Source: Lentisalinibacter sp964427415 (GTDB taxonomy: Bacteria > Pseudomonadota > Gammaproteobacteria > Steroidobacterales > Woeseiaceae). From it: a stretch of 64,000 nt of DNA. Location: NCBI GenBank assembly GCA_964427415.1, contig CAYRUH010000015.1, forward strand, positions 1 through 64,000. The letters are read 5' to 3'. Below the pieces are notes generated by a model, which was given only the letters and a program-made list of their open reading frames with translations, did no database searches and was not told the DNA's origin. The position numbers were made by a program, and so were the translations under genes. Shown piece by piece: positions 26,557 to 40,791 of this stretch; the first letter of the stretch is position 1, and the number at the start of each line of letters is the position of its first letter.

Positions 26557-27927
26557 TCAGGTGAAAAGCAGGTAGCAGCCGCCGGTGATGACCCCGGCGC
26601 CGATCAGATTCAGCGCCAGGCCCTCCCGGGCCATCTGCTTCACCGTCAACTCGCCGGAGCTGAAGATCACCGCGTTCGGGCCGGTGGCCACGGGCAGCAT
26701 GAAGGCAAAACTGGCGCTCATCGCCGCCGGCACCATGATCAGCCGATGGTCCAGACCGGCGCTGGTAGCTGCCGCCGCGAGGATCGGCATCAGCAGGGTC
26801 GTGGTCGCCGTATTGCTGGTGACCTCGGTGAGGAAAGTCACCGTCAGGCAGGTCAGCAGGATCATGACCAGCACCGGCAACACGTCGAGGGCGGCGACCA
26901 TCTCGCCCAGCGAGGTGCTGAGCCCGGAGCTCACGAAGGCCCTGGCGATGGTGATACCGGCGCCGAACAGGATCAGGATGTCCCAGGGGATGCGTACGGC
27001 CGTGTCCCAGTCCAGCAGGCGCCCGCCGCGGCCGTTCGGCACCAGGAACATTACCACGACCGCGAGCAGCGCCACGCTGGCGTCGTTGGCGCCCGGCAGG
27101 CCCAGCCAGGCGCTCCAGCCGCCGAAGGGTTCGCGCCGGGTCATCCACAGCACCGCGGTGACGGCGAACACGGCCAGCGTGCGCACCTCCTCGCTGCGCC
27201 AGGCCGCCACCGGCGGCATCTCGATGGCACTGGCATGGGACAGGCCCCGGGTAAGCCACAGGGCCGTCAGCGGGATCATGACCGCCACCACCGGCAGCGC
27301 CCAGGACATCCAGCCGAAGAAGGTCACCTCCTGGTCCGTGTTCTGCCGGAAGACCTCCATGAAAATCAGGTTGGGCGGTGTGCCGATGGGCGTGCCGACG
27401 CCACCCACGCTGGCCGCATAGGCTACGCCCAGCAGCAGGCTCACCTTCAACCGGTTGTCCTCGACCCGCTCCAGCACGGCGAGCACGATTGGCAGCAGCA
27501 TCAGCGTGGTCGCCGTGTTGGAGATCCACATGCTGAGGAAGGCAGCTGCCGCCATGAAGCCGAACACGAGGTGACGGCCGCTGCGCCCGCCGAAGGCGCT
27601 CACCATACCGAACGCGATACGCCGGTGGGCGCCGCTCCTCGCCATGGCCGTGGACAGGATGAACCCGCCCAGCAGCAGCAGGATCAGCGGGTTGCCGTAG
27701 GCTTCGCCGACCTGGGAAGGCGTCAGCACGCCGACCAGGGGGAAGACCGCGATGGGCACCAGGGAGGTGGCCGGGATGGGGATCGGCTCGAAAATCCACC
27801 ATACGGCACAGAGCGTCGTTACGGCGGCGGTCCAGGCGACTTCGACGGAGGCGCCGCGCGCCTGCAGCAGGAGGAAGACGGCGAGGGCGGCCAGCGGCCC
27901 GGCGTACAGCGCGATCCGGCGCACCAT
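26557..27927 (-). CDS. SLC13/DASS-family anion (dicarboxylate/sulfate) permease
   Basis: This is a 456-aa inner-membrane transporter of the divalent-anion:Na+ symporter family (dicarboxylates, citrate, sulfate or phosphate). It has about 11-12 hydrophobic segments. The two signature SNT motifs are visible as WISNTATTLMLLP in the first half and TSNTATTTLLMPIL in the second, with GGVGTPIGTPPNLIF between, as in VcINDY. FEPIPIPATSLVPI near the N-terminus is also typical. The substrate cannot be read from sequence. It lies upstream of the MgtC-like gene on the same strand and may be co-transcribed. Confidence 0.88.
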   Translation of the reverse strand: MVRRIALYAGPLAALAVFLLLQARGASVEVAWTAAVTTLCAVWWIFEPIPIPATSLVPIAVFPLVGVLTPSQVGEAYGNPLILLLLGGFILSTAMARSGAHRRIAFGMVSAFGGRSGRHLVFGFMAAAAFLSMWISNTATTLMLLPIVLAVLERVEDNRLKVSLLLGVAYAASVGGVGTPIGTPPNLIFMEVFRQNTDQEVTFFGWMSWALPVVAVMIPLTALWLTRGLSHASAIEMPPVAAWRSEEVRTLAVFAVTAVLWMTRREPFGGWSAWLGLPGANDASVALLAVVVMFLVPNGRGGRLLDWDTAVRIPWDILILFGAGITIARAFVSSGLSTSLGEMVAALDVLPVLVMILLTCLTVTFLTEVTSNTATTTLLMPILAAAATSAGLDHRLIMVPAAMSASFAFMLPVATGPNAVIFSSGELTVKQMAREGLALNLIGAGVITGGCYLLFT

Positions 27928-27990
27928 CGTCCGCTCCTCGCCCTCAGTCGTCGGCGGCCGCCATGGCCACGACGGCTCGCGGCGCTCGGT

Positions 27991-28608
27991 TCACTGCAGC
28001 AGCTCGATCACTCCGCAGGCGATGCGCGCGCCGGCGGCGCCGGTGGGCTGGGTCTCGAAATCGTCGGGCTCGGCGTGCACGATGACAGATCGGCCGATGA
28101 TGCCGGTCTCGCCTTTGAAGGTGAGTTCATCACCCAGCACCCGATCGAACCGGGCCTGGCCGTGCTCGTCGAATGTGATATTGCCGAGATCACCGGCGTG
28201 CTGCTGGCCGGCGGGATCGTCGGGCGAGCCGTGGGGCGCGCCGGCGGGGTTGAAATGCGGCCCGGCCGACGTGCCGTCCGGGGCACTGCAGTCACCCACC
28301 TCGTGGATATGGATGGCATGGGTGCTGGCGGGCTCGCCACCGTCCAGCACGCCGCCCATCACCATCGGCCCCTCGAACGCCGTGAAGACGACGGCGCCGT
28401 CCAGAGAGGAGCCGGATTTCGGTTCCATCCGGGCGATCGCCCTGAGGGCGCTGCCCGCCGCCGGACGGGCCTCCGGCTGTGCCGCGGCCGGCTCCTCAGC
28501 CGACTTCTGCTCCAGCGGCGGCGGAGACTCGCCGCCGCAGGCCGCCAGCGCGACGGTGCAGGCCACGGCCGCCACCGCCCGCGCAATACCGCTTCGATAC
28601 TCTCCCAT
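27991..28608 (-). CDS. sodC: Cu/Zn superoxide dismutase, lipoprotein form
   Basis: This is a periplasmic dismutase of superoxide anchored to the membrane, 205 aa. A lipoprotein signal with ALAAC is followed by a Pro/Ala/Glu linker (residues 25-50). The SOD fold shows the copper ligands in HAIHIHEVGDC, the zinc loop (GPHFNPAGAPHG, HAGDLGNI) and the distal copper His in SVIVHAEPDDF. Cysteines at GDCSAP and GARIACGV form the conserved disulfide. All metal ligands appear present. It lies between the SLC13 permease and the rhomboid gene, all on the minus strand; a separate transcript is likely, since gaps are over 60 bases. Confidence 0.93.
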   Translation of the reverse strand: MGEYRSGIARAVAAVACTVALAACGGESPPPLEQKSAEEPAAAQPEARPAAGSALRAIARMEPKSGSSLDGAVVFTAFEGPMVMGGVLDGGEPASTHAIHIHEVGDCSAPDGTSAGPHFNPAGAPHGSPDDPAGQQHAGDLGNITFDEHGQARFDRVLGDELTFKGETGIIGRSVIVHAEPDDFETQPTGAAGARIACGVIELLQ

Positions 28609-28674
28609 GGATCGCTCCCTGTCGTTTGAGATTCTGACTCTGCACCAAAAAAAATCGGGCCGGCAGCGGACATC

Positions 28675-29301
28675 TCAGCGCGCCCGGCGCCAGTATTGTA
28701 TCAGCAGGAAACCGAACAGCATGCCGCCCAGGTGGGCGAAGTGGGCGACACCGGGCTGCAGGCCGGTGACCCCGTACATGAGCTCCAGGACACCGAACAG
28801 GATAACCAGGTACTTGGCCTTCATCGGGATCGGCGGGATCAGCAGCAGGATCTGCCGGTTCGGGAACATCAGGCCGTAGGCGAGCAGGATGCCGAAGACG
28901 CCGCCCGAGGCGCCGATGGTGGGATAGACCTCGGACTGGAACATGGCCACCAGCAGCTGCACGATGCCCGCGCCCACGACGCACACGAGGTAGTAGATTA
29001 CGAAGTAGCGCGGCCCCCAGAAACGCTCGATGTCGCGGCCGAACATCCACAGCGTGAACATGTTGAACAGCAGGTGAGTGAGGTCGCCGTGCAGGAAGCC
29101 GTAGGTGACGAACTGCCACGGCGCGAAATACTCGGAACCGGCCGGCCACAGCGCCAGCGAACCGAGCAGCGTCACGAACATCTCCCGGGAGGCGTTCTGG
29201 GCAGCGAAGGCCAGCCCGTTCGCCACCAGCAGCGTGAAGATGACCGTGGGAATGAGACTGTTGTTGCCGGGCGGTTGCGGCCGAATCCTGTAGGCACCCA
29301 T
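28675..29301 (-). CDS. Rhomboid-family intramembrane serine protease
   Basis: This is a six-helix membrane protease of 208 aa. Features in order are an N-terminal helix (SLIPTVIFTLLVANGLAF), the L1-loop WQFVTYGFLHGDLTHLLFNMFTLWMFG region, GxSG in PTIGASGGVFGIL with the catalytic Ser, and the catalytic His in VAHFAHLGGMLFGF. The start at 29301 begins MGAYRIRPQPPGNN; the frame is open to 29436 but without homology. It is divergent from uvrA. The natural substrate is unknown. Confidence 0.92.
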   Translation of the reverse strand: MGAYRIRPQPPGNNSLIPTVIFTLLVANGLAFAAQNASREMFVTLLGSLALWPAGSEYFAPWQFVTYGFLHGDLTHLLFNMFTLWMFGRDIERFWGPRYFVIYYLVCVVGAGIVQLLVAMFQSEVYPTIGASGGVFGILLAYGLMFPNRQILLLIPPIPMKAKYLVILFGVLELMYGVTGLQPGVAHFAHLGGMLFGFLLIQYWRRAR

Positions 29302-29480
29302 GCCGACGTTATACAGGAAAGCCGGACGCCGGGTCAGGCCGCGCCCGGCGCCCGTTCGGCCCGCGCGGTGCTGTCCCGATCCTGTCCAACCCCGGTTGCG
29401 GTAACATCTCATCCAGCCCGGCAGGCCCCGGTGCATTCGTGGCCCGCCCGTCCCCCACGCCCACCCGGAACCCGGAGCTC

Positions 29481-34952
<5,472 letters not shown>

Positions 34953-35039
34953 TCCCCGCCGACGGTTACGGATGTCTGGACTTTCTGACGAGTATCTGTA
35001 GACTCCCTGCCATAGACATTAAGTTGACGGAAAAACGAC

Positions 35040-36065
35040 ATGGCTGAGACACGGATCGGACAAGGGAACGACAGCAAGAGCAGTAATGATTATGCGATCG
35101 GCGCCGTGTCGCGGCTGACCGGCATCTCCACACACACCCTGCGCATCTGGGAGCGGCGTTACGGCGCCGTGATCGCCGACCGCACGGAGAGCGGACGGCG
35201 GATTTACTCGCGCCGGGACGTGGAGAAACTGGGTTTGCTGAAAATACTCGTGGACCGGGGCTTCTCCATCGGCCAGATCGCCAATCTGGATCTCGAGGAG
35301 CTGCGCGCGCGCCGCGAGGAGGTCGTGCGTCAGGCGAACGACCTGCAGCTCGCGCGGCCCGACCAGCCCATCCGCGTGGCGGCGCTGGGGCGCTTCGCCC
35401 TGCAGGGGCTCAGCCGCAACGGCGTACTGCCGGAACAAGTGGAGCTGACCATCCTGGAGAGCGATCCGCGACGGTTCCGGGCCGACATTCGCCGGCTGCG
35501 CCCGGACGTGCTCCTGATCGAGGTGCCGGTGGTGGACGAAAAGACTGCCGAGCGCATCGCCGGTCTGCGGGATCTGTGCGGCGCCGGGCGCGTTCTGGTG
35601 CTGTACAACTTCGGCCGCGGCGAAGACGTGAACCGCCTGGCCGCAGCCCAGTTCGAGCTGTTCCGGGCGCCCACCACAGCGCTGGCAATCGTCGAGGCGC
35701 TGCTGCGGGGCCCGCGGGTGACCAATACGGCCCCGCCGCGGGTGCGCTCCGAGCAGCAGCGTGCTACCGGCGACGCGCCGGAGGTGCCGGTGCTGACCGA
35801 AGAGCTGCCGCCAAGGCGTTTCGACGACGGCCAGCTGTGCACCCTCGCCGGCGTCCGCACGGATGTGGACTGTGAGTGTCCGCATCATCTCGCCGACCTG
35901 GTGCAGAGCCTGACGGCGTTCGAGATCTACAGTGACCAGTGCGAATCGCGCAACAGCGAGGACGCCGCCCTGCACGCCTATCTGCATGCAATGACCGCCC
36001 GCGCCCGCGCCATCATGGAAGAGTCACTGGCGACCCTGGCCCGCGTCGAGAAGCTGGAGTACTGA
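35040..36065 (+). CDS. MerR-family transcriptional regulator with cobalamin-binding-like domain
   Basis: This is a 341-aa regulator. A short Ser/Asn-rich arm is followed by a MerR-type winged HTH (about 18-88: YAIGAVSRLTGISTHTLRIWERRYG, SGRRIYSRRDVEKLGLL). The rest (about 110-230) has the alternating pattern of the CarH/LitR/MlrA B12-binding Rossmann fold (ILESDPRRFRADIRRLRPDVLLIEVPV, GRVLVLYNFG), but the B12-ligand motif D-x-H-x-x-G is absent. It therefore probably does not bind cobalamin in the usual base-off mode. Two CxC cysteines (DCECPHH) lie near residue 280. It follows uvrA by 87 bases; the next gene starts 6 bases downstream and is likely co-transcribed. Confidence 0.8.
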   Translation: MAETRIGQGNDSKSSNDYAIGAVSRLTGISTHTLRIWERRYGAVIADRTESGRRIYSRRDVEKLGLLKILVDRGFSIGQIANLDLEELRARREEVVRQANDLQLARPDQPIRVAALGRFALQGLSRNGVLPEQVELTILESDPRRFRADIRRLRPDVLLIEVPVVDEKTAERIAGLRDLCGAGRVLVLYNFGRGEDVNRLAAAQFELFRAPTTALAIVEALLRGPRVTNTAPPRVRSEQQRATGDAPEVPVLTEELPPRRFDDGQLCTLAGVRTDVDCECPHHLADLVQSLTAFEIYSDQCESRNSEDAALHAYLHAMTARARAIMEESLATLARVEKLEY

Positions 36066-36071
36066 GCCGCC

Positions 36072-37697
36072 GTGATCCGCGCCGCCAGCATTATGACGGC
36101 AGCTTTGCTGGTGCTCGGTGGCATGGCGGTGCCGGCCGGCGCGGCGCCCGGCTTCGGCGTGCGCATTTCGCCGGTGGCCAATCTGGTCTACCACCTGGAT
36201 TGCCTGAGTGGCTACCGGCGCTGCACCCGGGCCGCCTTCGATGAGCTCTGGCAGCGCCTCGACTGGAACGCAGAAGACGAACGCCTGCTGATACGCTGGC
36301 AGCAGCTGCAGGAGCGATATCGGCTGTATGCCGACTTCACCACGTCGGCTCCGGAGGCGCCCTACCCCTACACCTTCCCCTACCTGCAGGCCCGGGGCAT
36401 CGACATCGGGGAGAAGCTCCGCCTGGCGAGCCTTCAGTCCCGCGACCTCGCCGATTACGGCGAGCGGCTGCGCCTGCTGCTGCAGCCCCGTGACGCCCGC
36501 GAGGCAATGGCTGTCGCCCGCCACTTCGAGCCCCGCTTCGAGGTCTGGTGGCGGGACGGCGCGGCCGGTGACCTGGAGCGCCTGGCCGCCGGCTACCAGG
36601 GCACCGCACAGCGCGCCGGCCTCGCCGCGCTGCTCGCCCGGGTCGGCAACCTGTTCGATCTGCGCCTGCAGGACGTCGCCGACCTCGAGGTGAACCTGGT
36701 GGCCCTGCCGGAGGGTGCCAGAGCGTCCCGGGCCACGCTGATCGAAAACCATGCCATCGTCGAGAGCCGGCGCGGAGAGGCGCCGGACGACCGCCTCGGT
36801 GTGATCGTCCATGAATTCGTCCACTACCTCTACGCGCTCAGTCCCCGGGAACGTCACGAAGCCGTGCTCGAGGCGTTTCTCGCAAGCGAGCGGCCGTGGA
36901 GCCTGCGAGCCTACAACCTGATTAACGAGGCGGTCGCGAGTGCTATCGGCAACGGCATCGTCGAGCGGCGGCTGCAGACGGAGGCGGAGTATCGTCGCTA
37001 CCACGCGCTGCCGGATTCCTTCTACGCGGATTTCTACGTGGACACGCTCGCCAAGGCGCTAGTGCCGATGTTGGACCGCCACCTCGAAGACGGCCGGCCG
37101 CTGGGCGCCGGTTTCGCTGCGGACTATCTGGAGACCGCCGCCAGGGCGCTGGACGGCCGGCTGGACGACCTGGCGCTGCAGCTGGTCTCCTCCGCCGTGG
37201 TCGCCACGGACCCGGCGCTGGCGGAGCTGGCCCGCCTCCCCGCCTCGGCGCTGACGACTTTCTCACTGTTCACTCACATCACCGCCGAGCCGGGACTCCC
37301 GGCCACCGCGCTCACGCGCTACCCGGAACTCTCCGGCATCGTGCTGGTGCGCGCCGGCGACCTGCCCCGGCTGGCCGGATTCGCCGATCAATCGCTGATC
37401 GAGCTGATGGAGGGACTGTCCGAACGGCTGGGCGCGTTTGTCTACGGGCATGCGCGCAGCGCGCGGGCGACGGTGTATTACGTGTGCAGCAGCGACGAGG
37501 CAGGCGTGGAATGGGCGCTCGAGCACCTGCTGTCGCGCAGCGCGAGCTTCACCGGGCTGAGCCTGCCGCCGGGGACGGCTGTCCGCTATTCACGCGACTC
37601 CGGCTCGTCGGACAATATCTCGAAGCGGATGCCGATGGCGCGCAGTCTCGCCAGCAACGCATCTCCCATCGCCTCCGCGGGCGTCAGCACGCCGTAG
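36072..37697 (+). CDS. Exported HExxH protein of unknown family
   Basis: I do not recognise the family. The 541-aa protein starts with GTG and has a signal peptide (MIRAASIMTAALLVLGGMAVPAGAAP). At about residue 250 is VIVHEFVHYLYAL, an HExxH zinc motif. A candidate third ligand is Glu in LINEAVASAIGN about 35-40 residues later, as in gluzincins. The rest is Leu/Arg-rich and helical, with no repeat or transmembrane helix. The last 37 codons run over the 3' end of the convergent saccharopine-dehydrogenase-like gene (37586-37697), giving a Ser/Pro-rich tail that looks like antisense translation. It is 6 bases downstream of the MerR gene, so the regulator may act on its own transcript. Confidence 0.6.
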   Translation: MIRAASIMTAALLVLGGMAVPAGAAPGFGVRISPVANLVYHLDCLSGYRRCTRAAFDELWQRLDWNAEDERLLIRWQQLQERYRLYADFTTSAPEAPYPYTFPYLQARGIDIGEKLRLASLQSRDLADYGERLRLLLQPRDAREAMAVARHFEPRFEVWWRDGAAGDLERLAAGYQGTAQRAGLAALLARVGNLFDLRLQDVADLEVNLVALPEGARASRATLIENHAIVESRRGEAPDDRLGVIVHEFVHYLYALSPRERHEAVLEAFLASERPWSLRAYNLINEAVASAIGNGIVERRLQTEAEYRRYHALPDSFYADFYVDTLAKALVPMLDRHLEDGRPLGAGFAADYLETAARALDGRLDDLALQLVSSAVVATDPALAELARLPASALTTFSLFTHITAEPGLPATALTRYPELSGIVLVRAGDLPRLAGFADQSLIELMEGLSERLGAFVYGHARSARATVYYVCSSDEAGVEWALEHLLSRSASFTGLSLPPGTAVRYSRDSGSSDNISKRMPMARSLASNASPIASAGVSTP

Positions 37698-38761
37698 CGC
37701 GGCGGCAGCGAGTCCGCCTCGAGGGACAGACAAAGCGCCGCCTCGGCCAGCATGCGCGAAGTCTCCGCGTACCCGGGTTCGCCGCCGGACGCCTCGCCGA
37801 TCAGGCGCCGGCCGTCGCCGCGCGCGACGAAAGTGACGCGGAACGAGCCGGCGGCACGGGTCTGTTCGTCGGGGCCGGAACCCGGCGGCCTGAGCCCGCC
37901 GAGCCAGCGGCGTACAGGCCCCACCTGGGCCAGCCCGGTCACCGCGGAAATGCCCGACGTCAGGGCCATCAGCTTCGCCAGCGAGCCCACCCGGATGTAG
38001 TGCGTATAGGTGAACTCGCGCCCGTAGGCCGACAGCGCCGTCGCGGAACGGATGATGACCTGCCGATCGATGGTCGGGAACGGCATCACCCAGCCGCCCA
38101 CCAGCTCCTCGTAATGGGCGCCGCGCTTGTCCACGCTCACCCGGCGCTCGCCGCTCACGCCCTGCTCCATGCGCGCCGCGACGCGCCGGGTCTCGCCGAG
38201 ATTGCCCAGCGCTTCCAGCGCGGAGTTCCAGGTACCGCCCGAGATGCCGCCCTTCGCGGAGACGAAACCTTCGAGCTGCACGCTGGCCTCTTCCGGCAGT
38301 GCGTTGACCATCATCCAGGCGCCGAGGTCGTGGGGGATGCTGTCGAAACCGCAGCTGTTGACCACGCGCACCCGCTGTTCCCGGGCGCTGGTGCCGCAGT
38401 GGTCCATCACCTGATCCACGAAGGCCGGCTCGCCGGTGAGATCCGCGTAACTCGTGCCCGCCTCGACGCAGGCCATCACCACTGCCTCGCCATAGCGGAT
38501 GTAGGGACCCACCGTGGTGGCGAGCACCCGGGTGCGCCGCGCCATCTGCAGCAGCGTGTCGTAGTCGCCGACTTCCGCCCTGATCACACCGGGGCTGCCA
38601 TCCAGTTCCGCGGCCAGCGCCTCGAGCTTGTCCGCATCCCGCCCGGCGATGGCCCAGCGGAATTCCTCATCGGTCTTGTGCGCCAGATAGGCCGCGGTCA
38701 GCCGGCCGGTGTATCCCGTCGCCCCGAACAGGATGACGTCGTATTCCCGGTTTTCAGCCAT
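37586..38761 (-). CDS. Saccharopine dehydrogenase-like (trans-acting enoyl reductase-type) oxidoreductase
   Basis: This is a 391-aa NAD(P)-dependent protein. The Rossmann start is DVILFGATGYTGRLTAAYLA. AGRDADKLEAL follows, then TTVGPYIRYGEAVVMACVEAGTSYADLTGE and the NSCGFDSIPHDLGA motif typical of the group that contains mycobacterial trans-acting enoyl reductases and fungal-type saccharopine-dehydrogenase-like proteins. True lysine metabolism is unlikely; lipid reduction is a family-level guess. The start ATG 38761 (MAENREYD) or 38767; both overlap the stop of the MOSC gene (38754), so translation is coupled. Its 3' end overlaps the convergent HExxH gene by 112 bases. Confidence 0.8.
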   Translation of the reverse strand: MAENREYDVILFGATGYTGRLTAAYLAHKTDEEFRWAIAGRDADKLEALAAELDGSPGVIRAEVGDYDTLLQMARRTRVLATTVGPYIRYGEAVVMACVEAGTSYADLTGEPAFVDQVMDHCGTSAREQRVRVVNSCGFDSIPHDLGAWMMVNALPEEASVQLEGFVSAKGGISGGTWNSALEALGNLGETRRVAARMEQGVSGERRVSVDKRGAHYEELVGGWVMPFPTIDRQVIIRSATALSAYGREFTYTHYIRVGSLAKLMALTSGISAVTGLAQVGPVRRWLGGLRPPGSGPDEQTRAAGSFRVTFVARGDGRRLIGEASGGEPGYAETSRMLAEAALCLSLEADSLPPRYGVLTPAEAMGDALLARLRAIGIRFEILSDEPESRE

Positions 38762-39206
38762 CAGCATCCTCCAGCCGCACGCCGTCTCCCAAGCCGATCT
38801 CGCCGCCGTCAAGCACCCGGCAGGTCACGCCGCCGCGCCAATCCGGCTCGAGGGCCTGCCGCAGTCCCGCGCCGGCCTCCTCCATCCGCGAACACGGATC
38901 CAGCTCGCCGGTGATCTCCAGCACCACCGGGCCGATTACGAGCCGTCGGCCGGCCGTCTCTGCGAGCGGGATTCCGTCGATGAGTAGGTTGGCCCGACGC
39001 GCCGTCCACGGCAGCTTTCGCCCGAGCTCGTCACAGGCGGCGCGCCAGCCCGGGGCGGCCAGCACCGTCACCTGCCGCCGGCCGGGCCGGCCCCGGAAAT
39101 CCCGGGCCACGCCAGTGGCGGGGTGGACCAGCGCGCATTCGAGGATCTCCATGGGAGCGCGTTTCCGCTCCCGCCGTGCGATCCCGATCAGCCTGCCCTC
39201 GCTCAT
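38754..39206 (-). CDS. MOSC-domain protein
   Basis: This is a 150-aa protein with a stand-alone MOSC (molybdenum cofactor sulfurase C-terminal) domain. Typical points are the basic strand RGRPGRRQVTVL, PWTARRANLLIDGIPL, and the LVIGPVVLEITGELDPCSRM segment whose Cys is the conserved MOSC cysteine. Such proteins are thought to handle sulfur or bind molybdenum cofactor, but small family members are uncharacterised. The start at 39206 (MSEGRLIGIARR) fits the family. It overlaps the following saccharopine-dehydrogenase-like gene by 8 bases. Confidence 0.82.
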   Translation of the reverse strand: MSEGRLIGIARRERKRAPMEILECALVHPATGVARDFRGRPGRRQVTVLAAPGWRAACDELGRKLPWTARRANLLIDGIPLAETAGRRLVIGPVVLEITGELDPCSRMEEAGAGLRQALEPDWRGGVTCRVLDGGEIGLGDGVRLEDADG

Positions 39207-39327
39207 GGGCGGCCTCCCTGGCTGCAAACCCCGATGGTATCAGGTAGCACGGCCTTCAGGCTCGATTCCCCTCTTTCCTGGCCGCTCTGCGGGGGTCGTC
39301 CGGACCGACTGGAGCCAATTGACAACG

Positions 39328-39378
39328 GTAGGAGCGGCTTCAGCCGCGATCTGCGGTCGGGCCTGAAGGCCCTCCTAC
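39328..39378. repeat. REP doublet (GTAG class)
   Basis: GTAGGAGCGGCTTCAGCCGC (from 39328) is followed by an inverted second copy ending GGGCCTGAAGGCCCTCCTAC (to 39378). Each half is a hairpin led by GTAG, the layout of REP doublets/REPINs spread by RAYT (Y1) transposases in Pseudomonas and Xanthomonas relatives. No RAYT gene is in the window. It lies in the 180-bp space between the MOSC gene and the DUF3570 gene and may also terminate transcription. Confidence 0.8.
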
Positions 39379-39385
39379 AGAGACC

Positions 39386-40525
39386 TCAGAACCAGAACGA
39401 GACGAACAGCTGCACCACGTCGGCGTCGAAGCCGTACAGGGGCTCCTCGCCGGGGGCGGCGCCGCTCACCCGGAGGTCGCGGAAGTTCTCGTAGTCAAAG
39501 CGGATGCGGTCCCAGAACAGGTTCAGTGAGCCCTTCTCGACGACACTCCAGCCGTCGCTCACGAACTCCCAGCTCACACCGGCGCGGATGGTCGCGCTCT
39601 CGAACGTGCTGAGTTCCTTGTCGCGCCCCATGAAGTTCTGCGCATTCGAACGGGGGAACAGGTCGGCGTAGAAGTCCGCCTGTTCCTGCGTATAGTAGCG
39701 ATAGCGCGTCGAGAAGGTCAGACCGTGCTTCCAGGGGTGGACGTAGCCGATTTCCCCGGTGTGCGACTCAACACCCCAGGTGTCGGAGAAGTACCGGTAG
39801 GTGCCGTGCAATGCTGCCCGCCACGGCATGCGATAGCGTGCCGTCAGCGAAGCGGCGCCGCTGGTGCGCGTATTCGGATAGACCTCCGGCTCGAACTGGT
39901 AACCCGCGGGCTGGTCCGCGGCCAGATAACGCACGGACCGGTACGGGTTGTTCAGGAAGCCCTCGTCGGTGATGGCCTCGAAGGCAAAGCTCATGATCAG
40001 GCTGCGCGTGACGATCTGTGTTATGCCTAGGCTGTACTGCTGACGGTCGACGTCCCGGCTGAACTCCGGATCGTTGGACTTGCCCACCTCGTCCCAGCCG
40101 AGGGCGTAGCCCAGCGTCACCGTTGTCATCTGCCCGAACAAGTCCTGGCTGATGCCGAAATGCAGGCTGTTGGCGGCGTAGTCACTCTCGTCGCTGCGCG
40201 TGTAGCCCACACTCATCAGCGTGTTGCCATGCAGGTAGTCCACACCGAGGGAGCCCTGCTTGCGCTCCTCGGTGTAGGCACTGGCCGTGGTCACGACATC
40301 AATGGAGGCGCTCGAGACCATGTCCAGGTAGTAATTCGCAGACAGGGAGAAGCTATTGCCGACCTGCTTGCGCAGCAGCACCGACGGGCCGTCGATGGTC
40401 ACGCCGCCGCCCTCGTAGCGATGATAGAGCACGTCCGCCCGGTCTTCCGGCAGTACCGTCGCGAACAGCGTGCCCGGCAGCAGTGCAGGCAGGAGAAGCA
40501 GCGTCGCAAGTTGGCGGCCGATCAT
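39386..40525 (-). CDS. DUF3570 outer-membrane beta-barrel protein
   Basis: This is a predicted outer-membrane protein of 379 aa. A signal peptide (MIGRQLATLLLLPALLPGTLFA) precedes alternating amphipathic strands rich in Tyr/Phe/Trp and short polar turns. The very C-terminal FVSFWF is a canonical BAM recognition signal with terminal Phe. The N-terminal DRADVLYHRYEGGGVTIDGPS is characteristic of DUF3570. The family usually pairs with DUF4266, as here, but its cargo is unknown. The frame extends to 40606 without a signal. It is the last gene of the five-gene minus-strand operon, 10 bases after the DUF4266 gene. Confidence 0.88.
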   Translation of the reverse strand: MIGRQLATLLLLPALLPGTLFATVLPEDRADVLYHRYEGGGVTIDGPSVLLRKQVGNSFSLSANYYLDMVSSASIDVVTTASAYTEERKQGSLGVDYLHGNTLMSVGYTRSDESDYAANSLHFGISQDLFGQMTTVTLGYALGWDEVGKSNDPEFSRDVDRQQYSLGITQIVTRSLIMSFAFEAITDEGFLNNPYRSVRYLAADQPAGYQFEPEVYPNTRTSGAASLTARYRMPWRAALHGTYRYFSDTWGVESHTGEIGYVHPWKHGLTFSTRYRYYTQEQADFYADLFPRSNAQNFMGRDKELSTFESATIRAGVSWEFVSDGWSVVEKGSLNLFWDRIRFDYENFRDLRVSGAAPGEEPLYGFDADVVQLFVSFWF

Positions 40526-40535
40526 CTTGCGCGAC

Positions 40536-40769
40536 TCAGTTACAGCCGCAGCCGCCGCCGGCGCCGCCCAGCGCGCCGCGCGCGCCCTCCCGGGCGTCCC
40601 AGACATGCAACTCGTAGGCCGTGGCCACCGGGTGCATGTCCAGCGCCATGATGGGGTCGGCCAGGTGGTCCCGCTCGTAGGGTTTCACCCAGGGCTCCAC
40701 ACTGGAGCAGCCGGCGCTCGCCACGAACACCGCGCAGGCCGCCGCCGCACGGATCAGAATCTTTTGCAT
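40536..40769 (-). CDS. DUF4266 small lipoprotein
   Basis: This is a 77-aa lipoprotein. The signal MQKILIRAAAACAVFVASAG is followed by the lipobox Cys (GCSS). The conserved DUF4266 body is VEPWVKPYERDHLADPIM, then LDMHPVATAYELHVWDAREGA, ending in a Gly/Cys-rich tail (GGAGGGCGCN). The tail cysteines could bind metal or be lipid- or thiol-modified. It always travels with DUF3570 and redox-maturation genes in other proteobacteria; its function is unknown. It lies between two beta-barrel genes, spaced 10 and 22 bases. Confidence 0.88.
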   Translation of the reverse strand: MQKILIRAAAACAVFVASAGCSSVEPWVKPYERDHLADPIMALDMHPVATAYELHVWDAREGARGALGGAGGGCGCN

Positions 40770-40791
40770 GGTCCTTACCTCGCTGCCCGGT

